Positions 51,943 to 61,700 of a stretch of DNA of 64,000 nt are shown one piece after another. The DNA is from Sinorhizobium terangae (GTDB lineage: Bacteria; Pseudomonadota; Alphaproteobacteria; Rhizobiales; Rhizobiaceae). The stretch spans positions 682,001-746,000 of the forward strand of contig NZ_CP121659.1 of NCBI RefSeq assembly GCF_029714365.1, read 5' to 3'. A program made the position numbers and the translations under genes. The stretch's first letter is position 1, and each line of letters begins with the position of its first letter. The notes under the pieces are model-generated. The model saw only the letters and a program-made list of their open reading frames with translations, did no database searches and had not been told where the DNA came from.

Positions 51943-53067
51943 TCAGCTACCTGCCGCCAGGTTCCTGAGAACGGCGGGCAGGGCTGCTTCAAACAGGTCC
52001 ATTTCAGCATCGGGCCCGGCGCTGACCCGGATGCAGCGATTGAGCGGGGCAATGCCCGGCATGCGGATGAAAACACCGTGGCCGCTCATCAGGCGGTCGA
52101 CGATCGCCCGCGCATAGGTCGCGTCGTGTCCGCAGTCGACGGCCACGAAATTTGTGGCCGATGGCAATGGCTGCAGCCCGTTGTCGCGCGCAATCCGAGA
52201 GACTCGGTCACGCGACGCCGCTATTCTCGCGATGACGTCCTTAAGATAACTCTGGTCAGCAAGAGCAGCAATCGCTGCCGCGACGCCGACACGGTTCATC
52301 CCGAAATGATTGCGGATCTTGTCGAACGCCGAAGCCGTGCCGGGCGTTGAAAGCGCATAACCGACGCGCGACCCGGCAAGCCCGTAGGCCTTGGAAAATG
52401 TGCGCGTGCGTATGACGTTCGGCTTGTCGATCAAACTTTCGATCGCCGGTATCGACTCGGGCGGCGCTGTTTCGCTGTAGGCTTCGTCGAGGACGAGGAG
52501 CGTTGTTTCGGGCAGGGCATTTGCGAATTCGACGATACGATCAGCGGGCCACCAGCTCCCCATCGGGTTGTCGGGATTTGCGAAGTAGACGAGCGGTGCA
52601 TCCTCGCGCTTTGCGGCGGTAAGCAATCCGTCGAGGTCTTCCCTATCGTCAGCATAGGGGACCGTGACGAGACGCCCGCCGTGTCCGGCGACATGATAGT
52701 TGAATGTCGGATAGGCTCCGAACGAGGTCACCACCGGCATGCCGGGTTCGATGACGAGGCGGACGATCTGGCCGAGCAAGCCGTCGATGCCTTCGCCGAT
52801 CGCGATGTTGGCGGAAGAGATTCGCAGATGGCTGGCGAGGGCCTGTTTCAGGTCGTAATTTTCAGGATCGGCATATTTCCAGGTTTCTCCGGCCGCTTGC
52901 TGCATGGCGAGCAGCACAGAATTTGCCGGACCGAAGCCGCTCTCGTTGGCGCCGATGCGCGCGGCAACCTTGCGGCCGCGCTGGCGCTCGATCGCTTCAG
53001 GCCCGACGAAGGGAATGGTTGCTGGCAAGGACTGGATAAGCGGTGTGAAGCGGGAGAATGCGGACAT
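51943..53067 (-). CDS. HisC-type class I/II aminotransferase
   Basis: 374 residues. PLP-binding Lys lies in RTRTFSKAYGLAGSRVGYAL; other fold-type-I motifs are FANPDNPMGSWW and LVLDEAYSE. It resembles histidinol-phosphate aminotransferase, so it may act on histidinol phosphate or aromatic amino acids. No his genes are adjacent, so it is probably an accessory paralogue. The product ends VLRNLAAGS. Confidence 0.82.
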   Translation of the reverse strand: MSAFSRFTPLIQSLPATIPFVGPEAIERQRGRKVAARIGANESGFGPANSVLLAMQQAAGETWKYADPENYDLKQALASHLRISSANIAIGEGIDGLLGQIVRLVIEPGMPVVTSFGAYPTFNYHVAGHGGRLVTVPYADDREDLDGLLTAAKREDAPLVYFANPDNPMGSWWPADRIVEFANALPETTLLVLDEAYSETAPPESIPAIESLIDKPNVIRTRTFSKAYGLAGSRVGYALSTPGTASAFDKIRNHFGMNRVGVAAAIAALADQSYLKDVIARIAASRDRVSRIARDNGLQPLPSATNFVAVDCGHDATYARAIVDRLMSGHGVFIRMPGIAPLNRCIRVSAGPDAEMDLFEAALPAVLRNLAAGS

Positions 53068-53172
53068 GCGAGAAGCTGGACCCCGTGGAACAAATGCCGC
53101 GGAACTTATCGCATATGCGCAAGAATCGGAATCGCTTTTGCGGAAAAGATCGACCTGCTTGCGCTCAGCGCC

Positions 53173-53598
53173 TTATTCGACGAAGCCCCAGTTGACAGAT
53201 GCGGGACGACGCGAGACCGCCGCTAGGTTGGACGGAGCCTTCTTGTCCTGGCCGGTGAAAAATTCGTGGCGCACGATTTCGTGCAGGAATGCCTCGTCGA
53301 TCGTCTTGATGAATTGCACGCCGATGCGCTCTCCTTTGCGGTAGACCTCGGCGCATCCGATGCGGAATTTCGTGCCGACGATATGGAGGTAATAGTGCTG
53401 CGACAGTCCGATTGTCGTGCTCACGGAAAAGCTCGCGCCGCCCCGCGAGATGTCGATCATTTTGCAGGCTCGTATGGAGACGCCGCCGAGGGCCGGTCGC
53501 ACCGACATCAGCGTGCCAGCCTGGCCGATCGAAAAGCGCTCGTACTTGCGCTCGTAGAGAGGCGAGGGGACGAGCGAATACATGGTCGACTGCAGCAT
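53173..53598 (-). CDS. PilZ-domain protein
   Basis: 141 residues. The c-di-GMP binding pattern is present: an Arg-rich motif ERKYERFSI and, after a beta strand, DISRGGASFSV (D-x-S-x-x-G). The C-terminal part has a Cys in IGCAEVYRKGERIGVQF, conserved with the next PilZ gene. GGAG is eight bases before the ATG. It presumably responds to c-di-GMP, affecting motility or surface polysaccharide; the target is unknown. Confidence 0.82.
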   Translation of the reverse strand: MLQSTMYSLVPSPLYERKYERFSIGQAGTLMSVRPALGGVSIRACKMIDISRGGASFSVSTTIGLSQHYYLHIVGTKFRIGCAEVYRKGERIGVQFIKTIDEAFLHEIVRHEFFTGQDKKAPSNLAAVSRRPASVNWGFVE

Positions 53599-53800
53599 GC
53601 GTCATACTCCGGACGCGCCGCATGAAGCGGCGATTGCGATTCCACGAAGTCCGGACAAGTCATTTGCCGGTGCCTTCCAAAATGCCTGGGCAGGAAGGCT
53701 ATTCTCGGCAGTCTCCAGTGGGAAACTTGCAATCCCTTGAAGCTAATCGATAAGAATCTAACAAGCTTGCGTTATTTGGACACCGACGCAGCCGCTACTG

Positions 53801-53896
53801 ATGCATGTCGCCGAGAAGTGTGCAGCGGTTTTGGGATATGCATAAAAGCGATGACCTAAAGCGCGTCGCATGAGTCCGATTGAGCGCGACGCGCTT
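53801..53896. repeat. Palindromic intergenic mosaic repeat, copy 8
   Basis: ATGCATGTCGCCGAGAAGTGTGCAGCGGTTTTGGGATATGCAT, matching the third block of copy 4, followed by GCGCGTCGC...GCGCGACGCGC directly against the PilZ gene's stop codon. Confidence 0.7.
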
Positions 53897-54253
53897 TTAA
53901 AGCCCGCCGCTGGAAAACTGCAACCGGATCAGCCGGCGCAGAAAGTCCTGGGCAAGCAGCATGTTGAAGCGCACGCCGAGCTCCGTGCCGCTGCGATGGA
54001 CCTCCGCGCAGCCGATCTCCTCTTTGAATCCGTCGATCTCAAGAAAGAAGTGCTTCGGCAGCATGATCGCGGCATTGAAGTCGAGCATTGCGCCGCCAAT
54101 CGAGATATGCCGAAGCAGGCACTGATACTTGGCCTTAGTCTTCAACTGCTTGCCGATGACAAGGATGCGGCACGGGCGCTCGATGAAATAATGCTGGTAG
54201 ACGGCCGAGGTCTGGCCGGGCTTTGCTTGCGCGACATGCATGATCATCGACAT
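53897..54253 (-). CDS. PilZ-like protein with degenerate c-di-GMP motif
   Basis: 118 residues from ATG 54253, fixed by CGGAGG five bases upstream; the frame is open further upstream but non-coding in character. It is a paralogue of the preceding PilZ protein: IGCAEVHRSGTELGVRF aligns with IGCAEVYRKGERIGVQF. The binding residues differ: RxxxR is reduced to ERPCRI and D-x-S-x-x-G has become HISIGG. It may bind c-di-GMP weakly or act as a non-binding partner. Confidence 0.7.
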   Translation of the reverse strand: MSMIMHVAQAKPGQTSAVYQHYFIERPCRILVIGKQLKTKAKYQCLLRHISIGGAMLDFNAAIMLPKHFFLEIDGFKEEIGCAEVHRSGTELGVRFNMLLAQDFLRRLIRLQFSSGGL

Positions 54254-54603
54254 AGCGGCCTCCGAAAATGCCGACTCTTTTATCCACCACGCGATGTCGT
54301 CATTCGGCGGGGAATCACCGCGCTCGACCGCGAGACGGCTATTTTTGGCAAGCGGACTTGCTTCGGCCTTGCGGGCAGCGCTATTTACGAAACGTCGGGA
54401 CCTTCGGGAAGCCGACATCATCTCGTTGGCAAATTGTCTGGTTCCAAGGGCGGCGGCCCGCGTGTGCACCCTCCGGTCGCGATGCACATCGCCGATAGAG
54501 GCGCCTCCTGACGTATCGCCAGCCGATGAAAATCGTGTGATTTCCCGAAATCTGACAAAAAAATCTTGCATTGATGGCGCGGTGACACTAGTCAGGCGCT
54601 AAC

Positions 54604-54693
54604 GGAGAGGTGGCCGAGTGGTCGAAGGCGCTCCCCTGCTAAGGGAGTATACCGGAAACGGTATCGAGGGTTCGAATCCCTTCTTCTCCGCCA
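54604..54693 (+). tRNA. tRNA-Ser (anticodon GCU)
   Basis: A 90-nt gene including encoded CCA. The acceptor stem GGAGAGG pairs with CTTCTCC (one G-T pair). The anticodon GCT is at 54638-54640 in the loop CTGCTAA. It has a long class II variable arm (TACCGGAAACGGTA) and the T-loop GTTCGAATC. It reads AGC/AGU serine codons. Confidence 0.97.
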
Positions 54694-55386
54694 TTTCCTC
54701 ATTTGTCCATGACAACCCACGAAACGTCATCGGTCGGGCAAGTTGTTCGATTGTAGCGGCTCGCCGATCTTCCGTTCTTCGATTGCAACTTCTGCAAGTG
54801 CTCTCTGCACACACGTAAAATCGTGCCCGCCTGTCCGCATCCTTGTCCCTCTCGCGTTCGGCCCCGCGACGAGTCGTGCGATTCCCGGCGTCGCCAGTGG
54901 GCTCCGAAGGATTCGCGAATCCAGTGCGTTGATTCTCTTGTGAATCGGCAAAAGATCTCCCGTCGCCATCTCGCCAGATGCCGTTTGGGTGGCGGCTTGC
55001 TGGTGAGAAGACCGCAGACCGGAGCCGCCGATGCCCGGTTTTGCCCCTGTTTTCGGCCATTTTCTGCCCCTTTCTGGAACAGGAGCCTCGCTGCGCCCTT
55101 GTGCTAACCCCCCGTCGCTAAAGGGTTTTCTTAACGCTTTGTTAATTTCCTCGGGTGGGATGAGGCGATTTTGTGTCGTTTCAGCAACAGGGATCAGGGA
55201 AGGGCAGCGCAAAGGAGGTGATCTGGTAAGTTGGACGTTGCGTGCCCCATCCGGTTTTGTATTTTCAACTCCGGAAGCAAGGGCGGTTGATCGTCCGACT
55301 TCTTGAACGTTGGGGATGGGGCAGGGAACGCTGTCCTTCAGCAAAGAAACCCAGACCCGTTTGAAACTTTTGACTGGAGGTCAGAA
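54694..55386. other. Long regulatory spacer before ropA1
   Basis: 693 nt between tRNA-Ser and ropA1. An open frame on the reverse strand (54727-55344) has no ribosome site or family resemblance. The segment from about 55120 holds a CtrA box and is the likely ropA1 promoter region; the resulting leader would be over 200 nt. Confidence 0.5.
55131..55145. promoter_or_regulatory. CtrA box (exact TTAA-N7-TTAA) upstream of ropA1
   Basis: TTAA-CGCTTTG-TTAA, 242 nt before the ropA1 start codon, with no other gene in range on that strand. Exact match to the consensus. Confidence 0.55.
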
Positions 55387-56430
55387 ATGAACATCAAGAG
55401 CCTTCTTCTCGGCTCCGCTGCTGCTCTCGCAGCAGTATCCGGCGCTCAGGCAGCCGACGCAATCGTCGCCGCCGAGCCGGAGCCCATGGAATACGTTCGC
55501 GTTTGCGACGCTTTCGGCACGGGCTACTTCTACATCCCGGGCACGGAAACCTGCCTCAAGATCGGCGGCTTCATCCGCGTTCAGGGCTCGTTCGGCCGTG
55601 ACGAGGTAACTAGCCGTTTCGATGCTCGCGACTTCGGCAACCAGGCCACCTCGGACTGGGACATGTTCTCCCGCGCTTACATCTCGACCGACGCCAAGAG
55701 CGACACCGAGTACGGCACGCTCACCGGCTTCTTCGCTGCTGAGTTCAACGCCGACAACGATACCGATTCTGGCGACAGCGACTTCATCGACGTTGATGAA
55801 GCCTACATCCAGCTCGGCGGCTTCAAGGCCGGCTTCTTCTACAGCTGGTGGGATAAGGGTCTGAACGGTGAAACCGACTCGCTCGGCAACTTCACCGAAT
55901 TCAACTCGCTCGCTTACCTCTATGACGGTGGCACCTTCCAGGCCGGTATCTCGGTCGACGAACTCGAAGGCACCTCCACCAAGGACAACGGCGTCGGCGT
56001 TGCCGGTATCGTTTCCGCTACGCTCGGCGGCGTAAGCTTCGACCTGCTCGGCGGCTTCGACACCGAACTCGAAGAAGGCGCGATCCGCGCTCTGCTTTCG
56101 GCTGACCTCGGCCCGGGCGTCTTCCAGGTTGCTGGTATCTGGGCATCCAACCCGAACGCTTACTGGGAACGGTCTGAGTGGACGGTTGCTGCTTCGTACC
56201 GTTGGAACGTCAACGACAAGCTCGCAATCACCCCCGGTGCTCAGTACTTCGGCAACCTGTCGGAAGGCTCGCTTACCGACTTCGGCAGCAACGATGCATG
56301 GCGCGTTGGTGGTACGGTTGACTACAAGATCACCGAAGGCCTCGCCACCCGTCTGTCGGTTCAGTACGAAGACCAGGATGACGGCGACGATGAAGTCTTC
56401 GGCTTCCTCCGCCTGCAGCGTGACTTCTAA
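55387..56430 (+). CDS. ropA1: Outer-membrane porin RopA1
   Basis: 347 residues, Porin_2 family of rhizobia. Signal peptide of 22 residues (ending SGAQAADA), then the family start EYVRVCDAFGTGYFYIPG and ETCLKIGGFIRVQG. The rest is a beta-barrel with alternating aromatic strands, Asp-rich loops (NADNDTDSGDSDF) and a C-terminal Phe (FLRLQRDF) needed for outer-membrane insertion. GGAGGTCAGAA precedes the ATG. Codon use is strongly biased, as expected of an abundant protein. A strong terminator follows. Confidence 0.93.
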   Translation: MNIKSLLLGSAAALAAVSGAQAADAIVAAEPEPMEYVRVCDAFGTGYFYIPGTETCLKIGGFIRVQGSFGRDEVTSRFDARDFGNQATSDWDMFSRAYISTDAKSDTEYGTLTGFFAAEFNADNDTDSGDSDFIDVDEAYIQLGGFKAGFFYSWWDKGLNGETDSLGNFTEFNSLAYLYDGGTFQAGISVDELEGTSTKDNGVGVAGIVSATLGGVSFDLLGGFDTELEEGAIRALLSADLGPGVFQVAGIWASNPNAYWERSEWTVAASYRWNVNDKLAITPGAQYFGNLSEGSLTDFGSNDAWRVGGTVDYKITEGLATRLSVQYEDQDDGDDEVFGFLRLQRDF

Positions 56431-56457
56431 TCTGACCTGACCTCGGTCAGTTAGGGA

Positions 56458-56489
56458 AGCCCGGCTCTTGAGCCGGGCTTTCTCATTTT
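56458..56489 (+). terminator. Rho-independent terminator of ropA1
   Basis: Perfect 10-bp stem AGCCCGGCTC/GAGCCGGGCT with a 2-nt spacer, followed by TTCTCATTTT. Confidence 0.88.
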
Positions 56490-56541
56490 GGGCGTTTCGT
56501 GGAGCGAGAGACGCTTCTCTGCGTAGGACGAGCGCAAACCG

Positions 56542-57414
56542 TTACCGCTGTAGAAAGGCCGCTATAGCCTGCCTTGGGCCATCGAGATGCAGGAGCGGTG
56601 CATGGCCCTGTCCGACCGCGGTCACGGACATCAGGCTCGGATGCCGACGCTTCATCTCTTCGACCGTTGCTTTCGACAGCAGCCGGGAACGCTCCCCACG
56701 AATGACCATCATCGGCAGGCCGGCGAAGACGTCGAATTGCGGCCAAAGATCCGGCAGTGACGTATCGGCCGTTAGCATTCGCAACTGTGCCGCGATTGCC
56801 GGATCGAAGTCGGCGACAGGGATGCCGCCCTCGTCGCGATAAATTGCCTTTGCCATCTCCTGCCAATCGTGCTCGCGGAGGATTGGAAAATCATCCCCAT
56901 GTACGGATTGCAGGTAGCGAGGTGCCGCGGTCCAGCTTGCCGGTCCTGTCGCTGCGTTGAGATAGTCCCTGATCCGCAGCAGCCCCTCGATTTCGATGAC
57001 GGGGCCGATGTCGTTGAGAACGACGCCTGCGATCAACGCGGGGGCAAGGCCGGCGAGGTGATGCAGGATCAGGCCGCCGCGCGACGTGCCGATGAAGATC
57101 GCCTTCTCGATGCCAAAATGGGCGCAGGCGGCGATGAGGTCCGAGGTTTCCGTCGCGACCGTGTAACGGCTCTTGTCGTCGTCGCGCTGCGAGCAGCCGC
57201 GCCCGCGGGAGTCGAGCGAGAGGATGAAATGCTCGCCTCCCGCCGGCGAGGCGAGAAAGCACGCGAGCTCCTGGAAGTCGCGGCTGTTGCGTGTAAGGCC
57301 GGGGAGGCAGATGACCGGGATCCGTCCACGCGGTACATCGCCATAGGATCTGGCATAAAGCTGCAGGCCGTCCTGCAACCGAAAGCGATGCTCGCGAAAT
57401 TCACTCCGATCCAT
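56542..57414 (-). CDS. Alpha/beta hydrolase
   Basis: 290 residues from ATG 57414 with GGAG five bases upstream. Fold motifs: LPGLTRNSRDF (oxyanion region), SLDSRGRGCS, and nucleophile elbow GTSRGGLILHH (GxSxGG, Ser about 104). Acid and base residues are likely in MMVIRGERSRLL and GQGHAPLLHLDG. No signal peptide, so cytoplasmic. Substrate unknown; esterase or lactonase activity is likely. Confidence 0.85.
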   Translation of the reverse strand: MDRSEFREHRFRLQDGLQLYARSYGDVPRGRIPVICLPGLTRNSRDFQELACFLASPAGGEHFILSLDSRGRGCSQRDDDKSRYTVATETSDLIAACAHFGIEKAIFIGTSRGGLILHHLAGLAPALIAGVVLNDIGPVIEIEGLLRIRDYLNAATGPASWTAAPRYLQSVHGDDFPILREHDWQEMAKAIYRDEGGIPVADFDPAIAAQLRMLTADTSLPDLWPQFDVFAGLPMMVIRGERSRLLSKATVEEMKRRHPSLMSVTAVGQGHAPLLHLDGPRQAIAAFLQR

Positions 57415-57600
57415 GGCCACTCCGTTCGGTCAAGAGGAGGTGAAATCGTAGCTGCTGGATGCGCGACGGCAAGTGGGCTGAAGGCCAAGGGCGGCTTGTG
57501 TCGGCGCAACGGTCTGCCATGCAAAGACAGAACTTTCTATGAAGCCGGGCCCTCGGCACATTGCTCGGTGGGAAGGGCTGTGGATTGCAGCCGTGAATGC

Positions 57601-57708
57601 CTTACAGCGCCGCGCGTCCAATCGGACGCGCAAAGGTCGCTGTAGCACTTTGATTTGCTGCATGATTTTGTCCTTAAATCGATTCCGATTTAAGGAATCA
57701 TGCAGTAG
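57601..57708. repeat. Palindromic intergenic mosaic repeat, copy 9 (most complete)
   Basis: All blocks in order: TTACAGCGCC, GCGCGTCC-AATC-GGACGCGC, AAAGGTCGCTGTAGCACTTTGA, TTTGCTGCATGATTTTG, and CCTTAAATCGATTCCGATTTAAGG, ending AATCATGCAGTAG. It can serve as reference for the family in this window. Confidence 0.8.
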
Positions 57709-57806
57709 AGCGGGATGCGCTCATGTGCGTTCGCGCGACCGCTCTATCTGTTTGTTTTTGCCGCATTTGTGCGACGTCAGGTGATTCCACCTGACGGGAA
57801 AATGCT

Positions 57807-58298
57807 CTAGCTGTAGGGCGAGTAGCACTGGCGACGGGGGCCGCCATACGGCTGATAGGTATTGTCCCAGGCGCGATAGGATCGATATCGCGCATAGCAC
57901 CAGCGGGTGTGGGCGCTGCCGCCGCCGTAATAACTCGGCCCGGCATATCTCGGCTGGCTCAGCAGACCGCCGACTATCGCACCGGTCGCCAGTCCGCCGA
58001 TGAAGGCGCCGAAATCGTTGTCGTCGTCGTCATGATGATAACGGCGGTGGTAGCGGTTGCGGTAATAGCTACGGCGATAGTCACGATAGTCGCGCCGGTC
58101 CGCTCGATAACCACGTCCACAGTAGGGCAAGCGACACTTGCCGCTCTTACGCTCCTCGCCGCGCTCGTAAGGAAACTGCACCCGCTGAATATCAGTGGCC
58201 TGCGGCTTTACCACCGGAGCGATCGGAAATGCTTCTGCGGGCGGAACGCTGCTCATCGCCGTTGCCAGCGACAGGGCGACAATTGCTAACGTCTTCAT
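57807..58298 (-). CDS. BA14K-like exported protein
   Basis: 163 residues from ATG 58298 ([17 protein letters not shown]); ATG 58310 lies against the ribosome site and is less likely. Signal peptide ends near PPAEAFP. The mature part has a Tyr/Arg/Asp-rich, His-rich stretch, a glycine-rich hydrophobic segment ([18 protein letters not shown]) and the BA14K module [16 protein letters not shown] with a second Cys near the end. BA14K of Brucella is an immunoreactive lectin-like protein; an envelope role is likely. Confidence 0.82.
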   Translation of the reverse strand: MKTLAIVALSLATAMSSVPPAEAFPIAPVVKPQATDIQRVQFPYERGEERKSGKCRLPYCGRGYRADRRDYRDYRRSYYRNRYHRRYHHDDDDNDFGAFIGGLATGAIVGGLLSQPRYAGPSYYGGGSAHTRWCYARYRSYRAWDNTYQPYGGPRRQCYSPYS

Positions 58299-58456
58299 TG
58301 GCTTTACCATTTCCTTTCGAGACAGACGGATTCTTTTGGAAAGAAAATGGCTGAAACGGCATTTTGTGCCGTGTTTCGAGTCCCGATCACGATCATTTGA
58401 TCGCTGCGTTCTGCGCGGTGTAGCCTTGGGATCAGACGCCACCGGGTCGTCTAAGC

Positions 58457-60523
58457 TCAGGGTAATTGTCGCCCCATTCGCAGATCCGACACGATGTCCG
58501 CAGGCTCTCCCAGTCGGGATTTGTAGATCTGATAGTTCTCCATCACCCGCTGCACATAGTTGCGCGTCTCCTGAAAGGGGATGCGCTCGATCCAGTCCAC
58601 CACCTCGTCGATCGGCATGCCGCGCGGGTCGCCATAACGTTCGAGCCATTCCGGCACGCGGCCCGGGCCGGCATTGTAAGCGATGAAGGTCAGTATATAG
58701 GAGCCGCCGAAGCTGTTGATCTGCTCGCCGAGATAATGGGCGCCGAGCGTCGCATTGTAGCCTGCGTCGGTCGTCAGCCGGTCCCTCGAATAGGCGAGGC
58801 CGAAGCGGCTTGCGACTCCCTTGGCCGTGCCCGGGAGAAGTTGCAGCAGTCCGCGGGCGTTGGCGGTGGAGACGGCGGCGGGGTTGAAGGCGCTTTCCTG
58901 CCGGGCGATCGCATAGGCAAGCGCCTTGCCGGCGCCAGTGATATCGGCGCTGGACGGGATGACGCCGATCGGGAACGCGAGCGCGGCGACATTGATGCCG
59001 CGGGCGAAAGCGATCTTGCCAACTTGCAGCGACAGCTGGTGATTGCCCGTCTGTTCCGCTCGCGCCGCAAGCATCGCGAGTTCTCCGGGACTGGTCAGTT
59101 CATCGGCCAGCGACCGGTAAAGGCTGTCCGCGCGCCAGCCGTGGCCTGCGACTTCGAGCCGGGCGATAGCCCGAACGGCCTCGCGGCCTTCGAATCGTGT
59201 TCGATCCTCGGGCGTGGGGGAGGGGTAGCTCACGTCAAGCGTCCGGCGGCCGAGCCTGGCCGCGGCAAGTTGCCCGTAGAATGTGCCCGGATAGCGTGCC
59301 GCTTTGCCAAAATATTCGCTCGAATTGCCGGGTCCACCTGCTTCGGCAGCACGTCCCAGCCAGTACCAGGCGCGCGAGGCCGAGATCGGCCGGCTCGACG
59401 CTTCCAGGATCTTCTGGAAATGGCCTGCCGCAGTCGCCGGGTCCTCCAAACCCCGGAGCGCGTACCAGCCGGCATGGAACTCCGCGTCGACAATGTCAGT
59501 CGCTTCAGTTGCCGCATGGTTGGCGGCAATGCGATAGGCGCCGCGGAAATCGCCCGCGTCGAGCAGGCCGCGGCTGACGATGCGCTGCTCGATCCACCAT
59601 TCGCCCGGGTCGACAAGGGCGTCGCTGTCGCCCGGCATTTGGGCGAGAAGCTTGGCCGCCTCCCGGTATTTTTCCTGCTTGCGCAGATGCTCGATGCGGA
59701 CAAACAGGAAGGCGGGGTCGTTCCGCCACGACGGGTCGACGGCCTCGATCAGCGATGCCGCATTGCCGGTGCCACGGATAACCGCGGCCCAAGCACGATA
59801 TAGAGATTGCGCTTTGCCGAGGTCGCCGAAGCGCCCCGCCTGTTCGACGCGGCTGCGATAGAGGAGCATCTCCATGCGGCGCTTGTGGTCGGCGCTCGTC
59901 AGCAGGTCGGAAAATTCCGAAAGGATCTTTGTTTCGGTGTCCTTGTCGAGCGCGTCCTTCAACCAGATGGCGCGCAGGTGCCTTGCCGCCGCTGCCTTTT
60001 GCCCTTGGGCCACCAGCGCCCGCGCCAGGATGATTGTTCCCTCCGCCGTTTCTGGCCGGGTAGCCCCGAAGGCGGCGATCACGTCTGGTGCAGGCGGATT
60101 TTCCCGGTAGAGCGCCCTTTCCGAATGCGCCCGCAGCGATTTCAACCCGGGCCAGCCCTGAAGCTCCCTCTGCGCCTCGGCGATCTCGTAGGATGGAATG
60201 CCCTTCTGCCCGGAAACGGCGATGGCCCAGGTGAGGATATGGCGCTCCAGCGTCCCGGAGGGCATGCCGTCGCGAACCGCGATTGCTTTGGTGGGCTGGC
60301 GGTTGGAAAGCGCATCGAGGCCTGTTTTTAAGTCTGAGCCGATCGGCGTGACGGCTGCGGGTATTGCGCTGGTGAGGTCCTTGGTCGCGGCGCGTCCCGC
60401 CTTGCCGGCCGAGCCAGGCTTGTTCGCCGGTACCGGTGTCCGCGCCTCGCTCGCAGCAGCCGAGGAACCCAGCATCACGGCGCCGATCATGGCGGCGACA
60501 GGCAGAAGGAGTGGTCCGCGCAT
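58457..60523 (-). CDS. Soluble lytic murein transglycosylase (Slt-like)
   Basis: 688 residues from ATG 60523, which gives a signal peptide ([18 protein letters not shown]...AAAS); the longer frame to 60601 starts less plausibly. The long N-terminal part is a superhelix of short helical repeats. The C-terminal SLT domain has catalytic Glu in [15 protein letters not shown], then [16 protein letters not shown] and [12 protein letters not shown]. It cleaves peptidoglycan glycan strands to 1,6-anhydromuramic ends in the periplasm. It diverges from dapA. Confidence 0.9.
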   Translation of the reverse strand: MRGPLLLPVAAMIGAVMLGSSAAASEARTPVPANKPGSAGKAGRAATKDLTSAIPAAVTPIGSDLKTGLDALSNRQPTKAIAVRDGMPSGTLERHILTWAIAVSGQKGIPSYEIAEAQRELQGWPGLKSLRAHSERALYRENPPAPDVIAAFGATRPETAEGTIILARALVAQGQKAAAARHLRAIWLKDALDKDTETKILSEFSDLLTSADHKRRMEMLLYRSRVEQAGRFGDLGKAQSLYRAWAAVIRGTGNAASLIEAVDPSWRNDPAFLFVRIEHLRKQEKYREAAKLLAQMPGDSDALVDPGEWWIEQRIVSRGLLDAGDFRGAYRIAANHAATEATDIVDAEFHAGWYALRGLEDPATAAGHFQKILEASSRPISASRAWYWLGRAAEAGGPGNSSEYFGKAARYPGTFYGQLAAARLGRRTLDVSYPSPTPEDRTRFEGREAVRAIARLEVAGHGWRADSLYRSLADELTSPGELAMLAARAEQTGNHQLSLQVGKIAFARGINVAALAFPIGVIPSSADITGAGKALAYAIARQESAFNPAAVSTANARGLLQLLPGTAKGVASRFGLAYSRDRLTTDAGYNATLGAHYLGEQINSFGGSYILTFIAYNAGPGRVPEWLERYGDPRGMPIDEVVDWIERIPFQETRNYVQRVMENYQIYKSRLGEPADIVSDLRMGRQLP

Positions 60524-60815
60524 CAAGAGCCCCGTGTGTCCCCGTTCATTCTCCGCCGGATCGCCTGCCGAAAAGTTAGCTGCATTAATCGATGACCGCA
60601 AATGGGTGCACTATTTCCGCGGGGCCGTTCCAGCCTTGCTTCGAGCTGGCCGAACTGCCTCTCGTGCTGTCGCTTGGGTGAAAACCGACATGAAATGCGT
60701 CGTCACGACGCTTGCCGCAACCACGTCACATGATTATGGTGCGGCAGTTTTCTAACCGTCGATTGCGGCCAAAGCGTGGGAGTTTCCTGCTCCTTACGGC
60801 CGTCAGGAGTTGTGC

Positions 60816-61700
60816 ATGTTCAAGGGTTCCATTCCCGCACTCGTAACACCGTTCACCGCCACCGGCTCGGTAGACGCGGATAGTTTCGTCACGCATGTGG
60901 AATGGCAGATAAAAGAAGGCAGCCACGGGCTGGTGCCGGTGGGCACCACCGGGGAATCGCCGACCTTGTCCCACGATGAGCACAAGAAGGTCGTCGAGCT
61001 CTGCGTTGAAGCAGCAGCCGGACGTGTGCCTGTCATTGCCGGAGCAGGCTCCAACAACACGACCGAAGCAATCGAGCTTGCGCAGCATGCGGAGAAGGCG
61101 GGTGCCGATGCCCTTCTGGTCGTGACGCCCTACTACAACAAGCCGACGCAGAAAGGTCTCTTCGCCCACTATGGCGCAATCGCCGAAAGCGTGAAGCTGC
61201 CGATCGTAATCTACAATATTCCCGGTCGTTCGGTCGTCGACATGAGCGTCGAGACGATGGCCGCGCTGGCAAAGGCCTATCCGACGATCATCGGCGTCAA
61301 GGATGCCACCGGCAAGATCGAGCGTGTCTCGGAGCAGCGCATGGCCTGCGGCCCAGAGTTCGTGCAGCTCTCCGGGGAGGATGCGACGGCCCTTGGCTTC
61401 AACGCGCATGGTGGTGTTGGCTGCATTTCCGTGACTGCCAACGTCGCGCCGCGTCTTTGCGCGGAATTTCAGGAAGCGACGCTTGCCGGTCAATTCGCCA
61501 AGGCGCTTGAGTATCAGGACAAATTGATGCCGCTCCACAAAGCTATCTTCATGGAGCCTGGCCTCTGCGGCGCAAAATATGCACTCCATCGCCTGGGGCG
61601 GATGAGCCGCGCCGTCCGATCGCCGCTCCTGGCGACGCTTGAGCCGGGCACGGAAGCGGCGATCGATGCTGCGCTCCGGCATGCGGGATTGATGAACTGA
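60816..61700 (+). CDS. dapA: 4-hydroxy-tetrahydrodipicolinate synthase
   Basis: 294 residues. Schiff-base Lys is in [13 protein letters not shown] (about 161), Tyr in [10 protein letters not shown] (about 133), and [14 protein letters not shown] is the pyruvate-binding loop. The TIM-barrel is complete. It condenses pyruvate and aspartate semialdehyde in lysine and diaminopimelate synthesis. AGGAG precedes ATG 60816. Its stop overlaps the smpB start by one base (TGATG). Confidence 0.95.
   Translation: MFKGSIPALVTPFTATGSVDADSFVTHVEWQIKEGSHGLVPVGTTGESPTLSHDEHKKVVELCVEAAAGRVPVIAGAGSNNTTEAIELAQHAEKAGADALLVVTPYYNKPTQKGLFAHYGAIAESVKLPIVIYNIPGRSVVDMSVETMAALAKAYPTIIGVKDATGKIERVSEQRMACGPEFVQLSGEDATALGFNAHGGVGCISVTANVAPRLCAEFQEATLAGQFAKALEYQDKLMPLHKAIFMEPGLCGAKYALHRLGRMSRAVRSPLLATLEPGTEAAIDAALRHAGLMN

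Noticed and set aside
54727..55344. A 205-codon frame on the - strand upstream of ropA1
   Set aside because: No ribosome site, no family resemblance, and it runs across the CtrA-box promoter region of ropA1.
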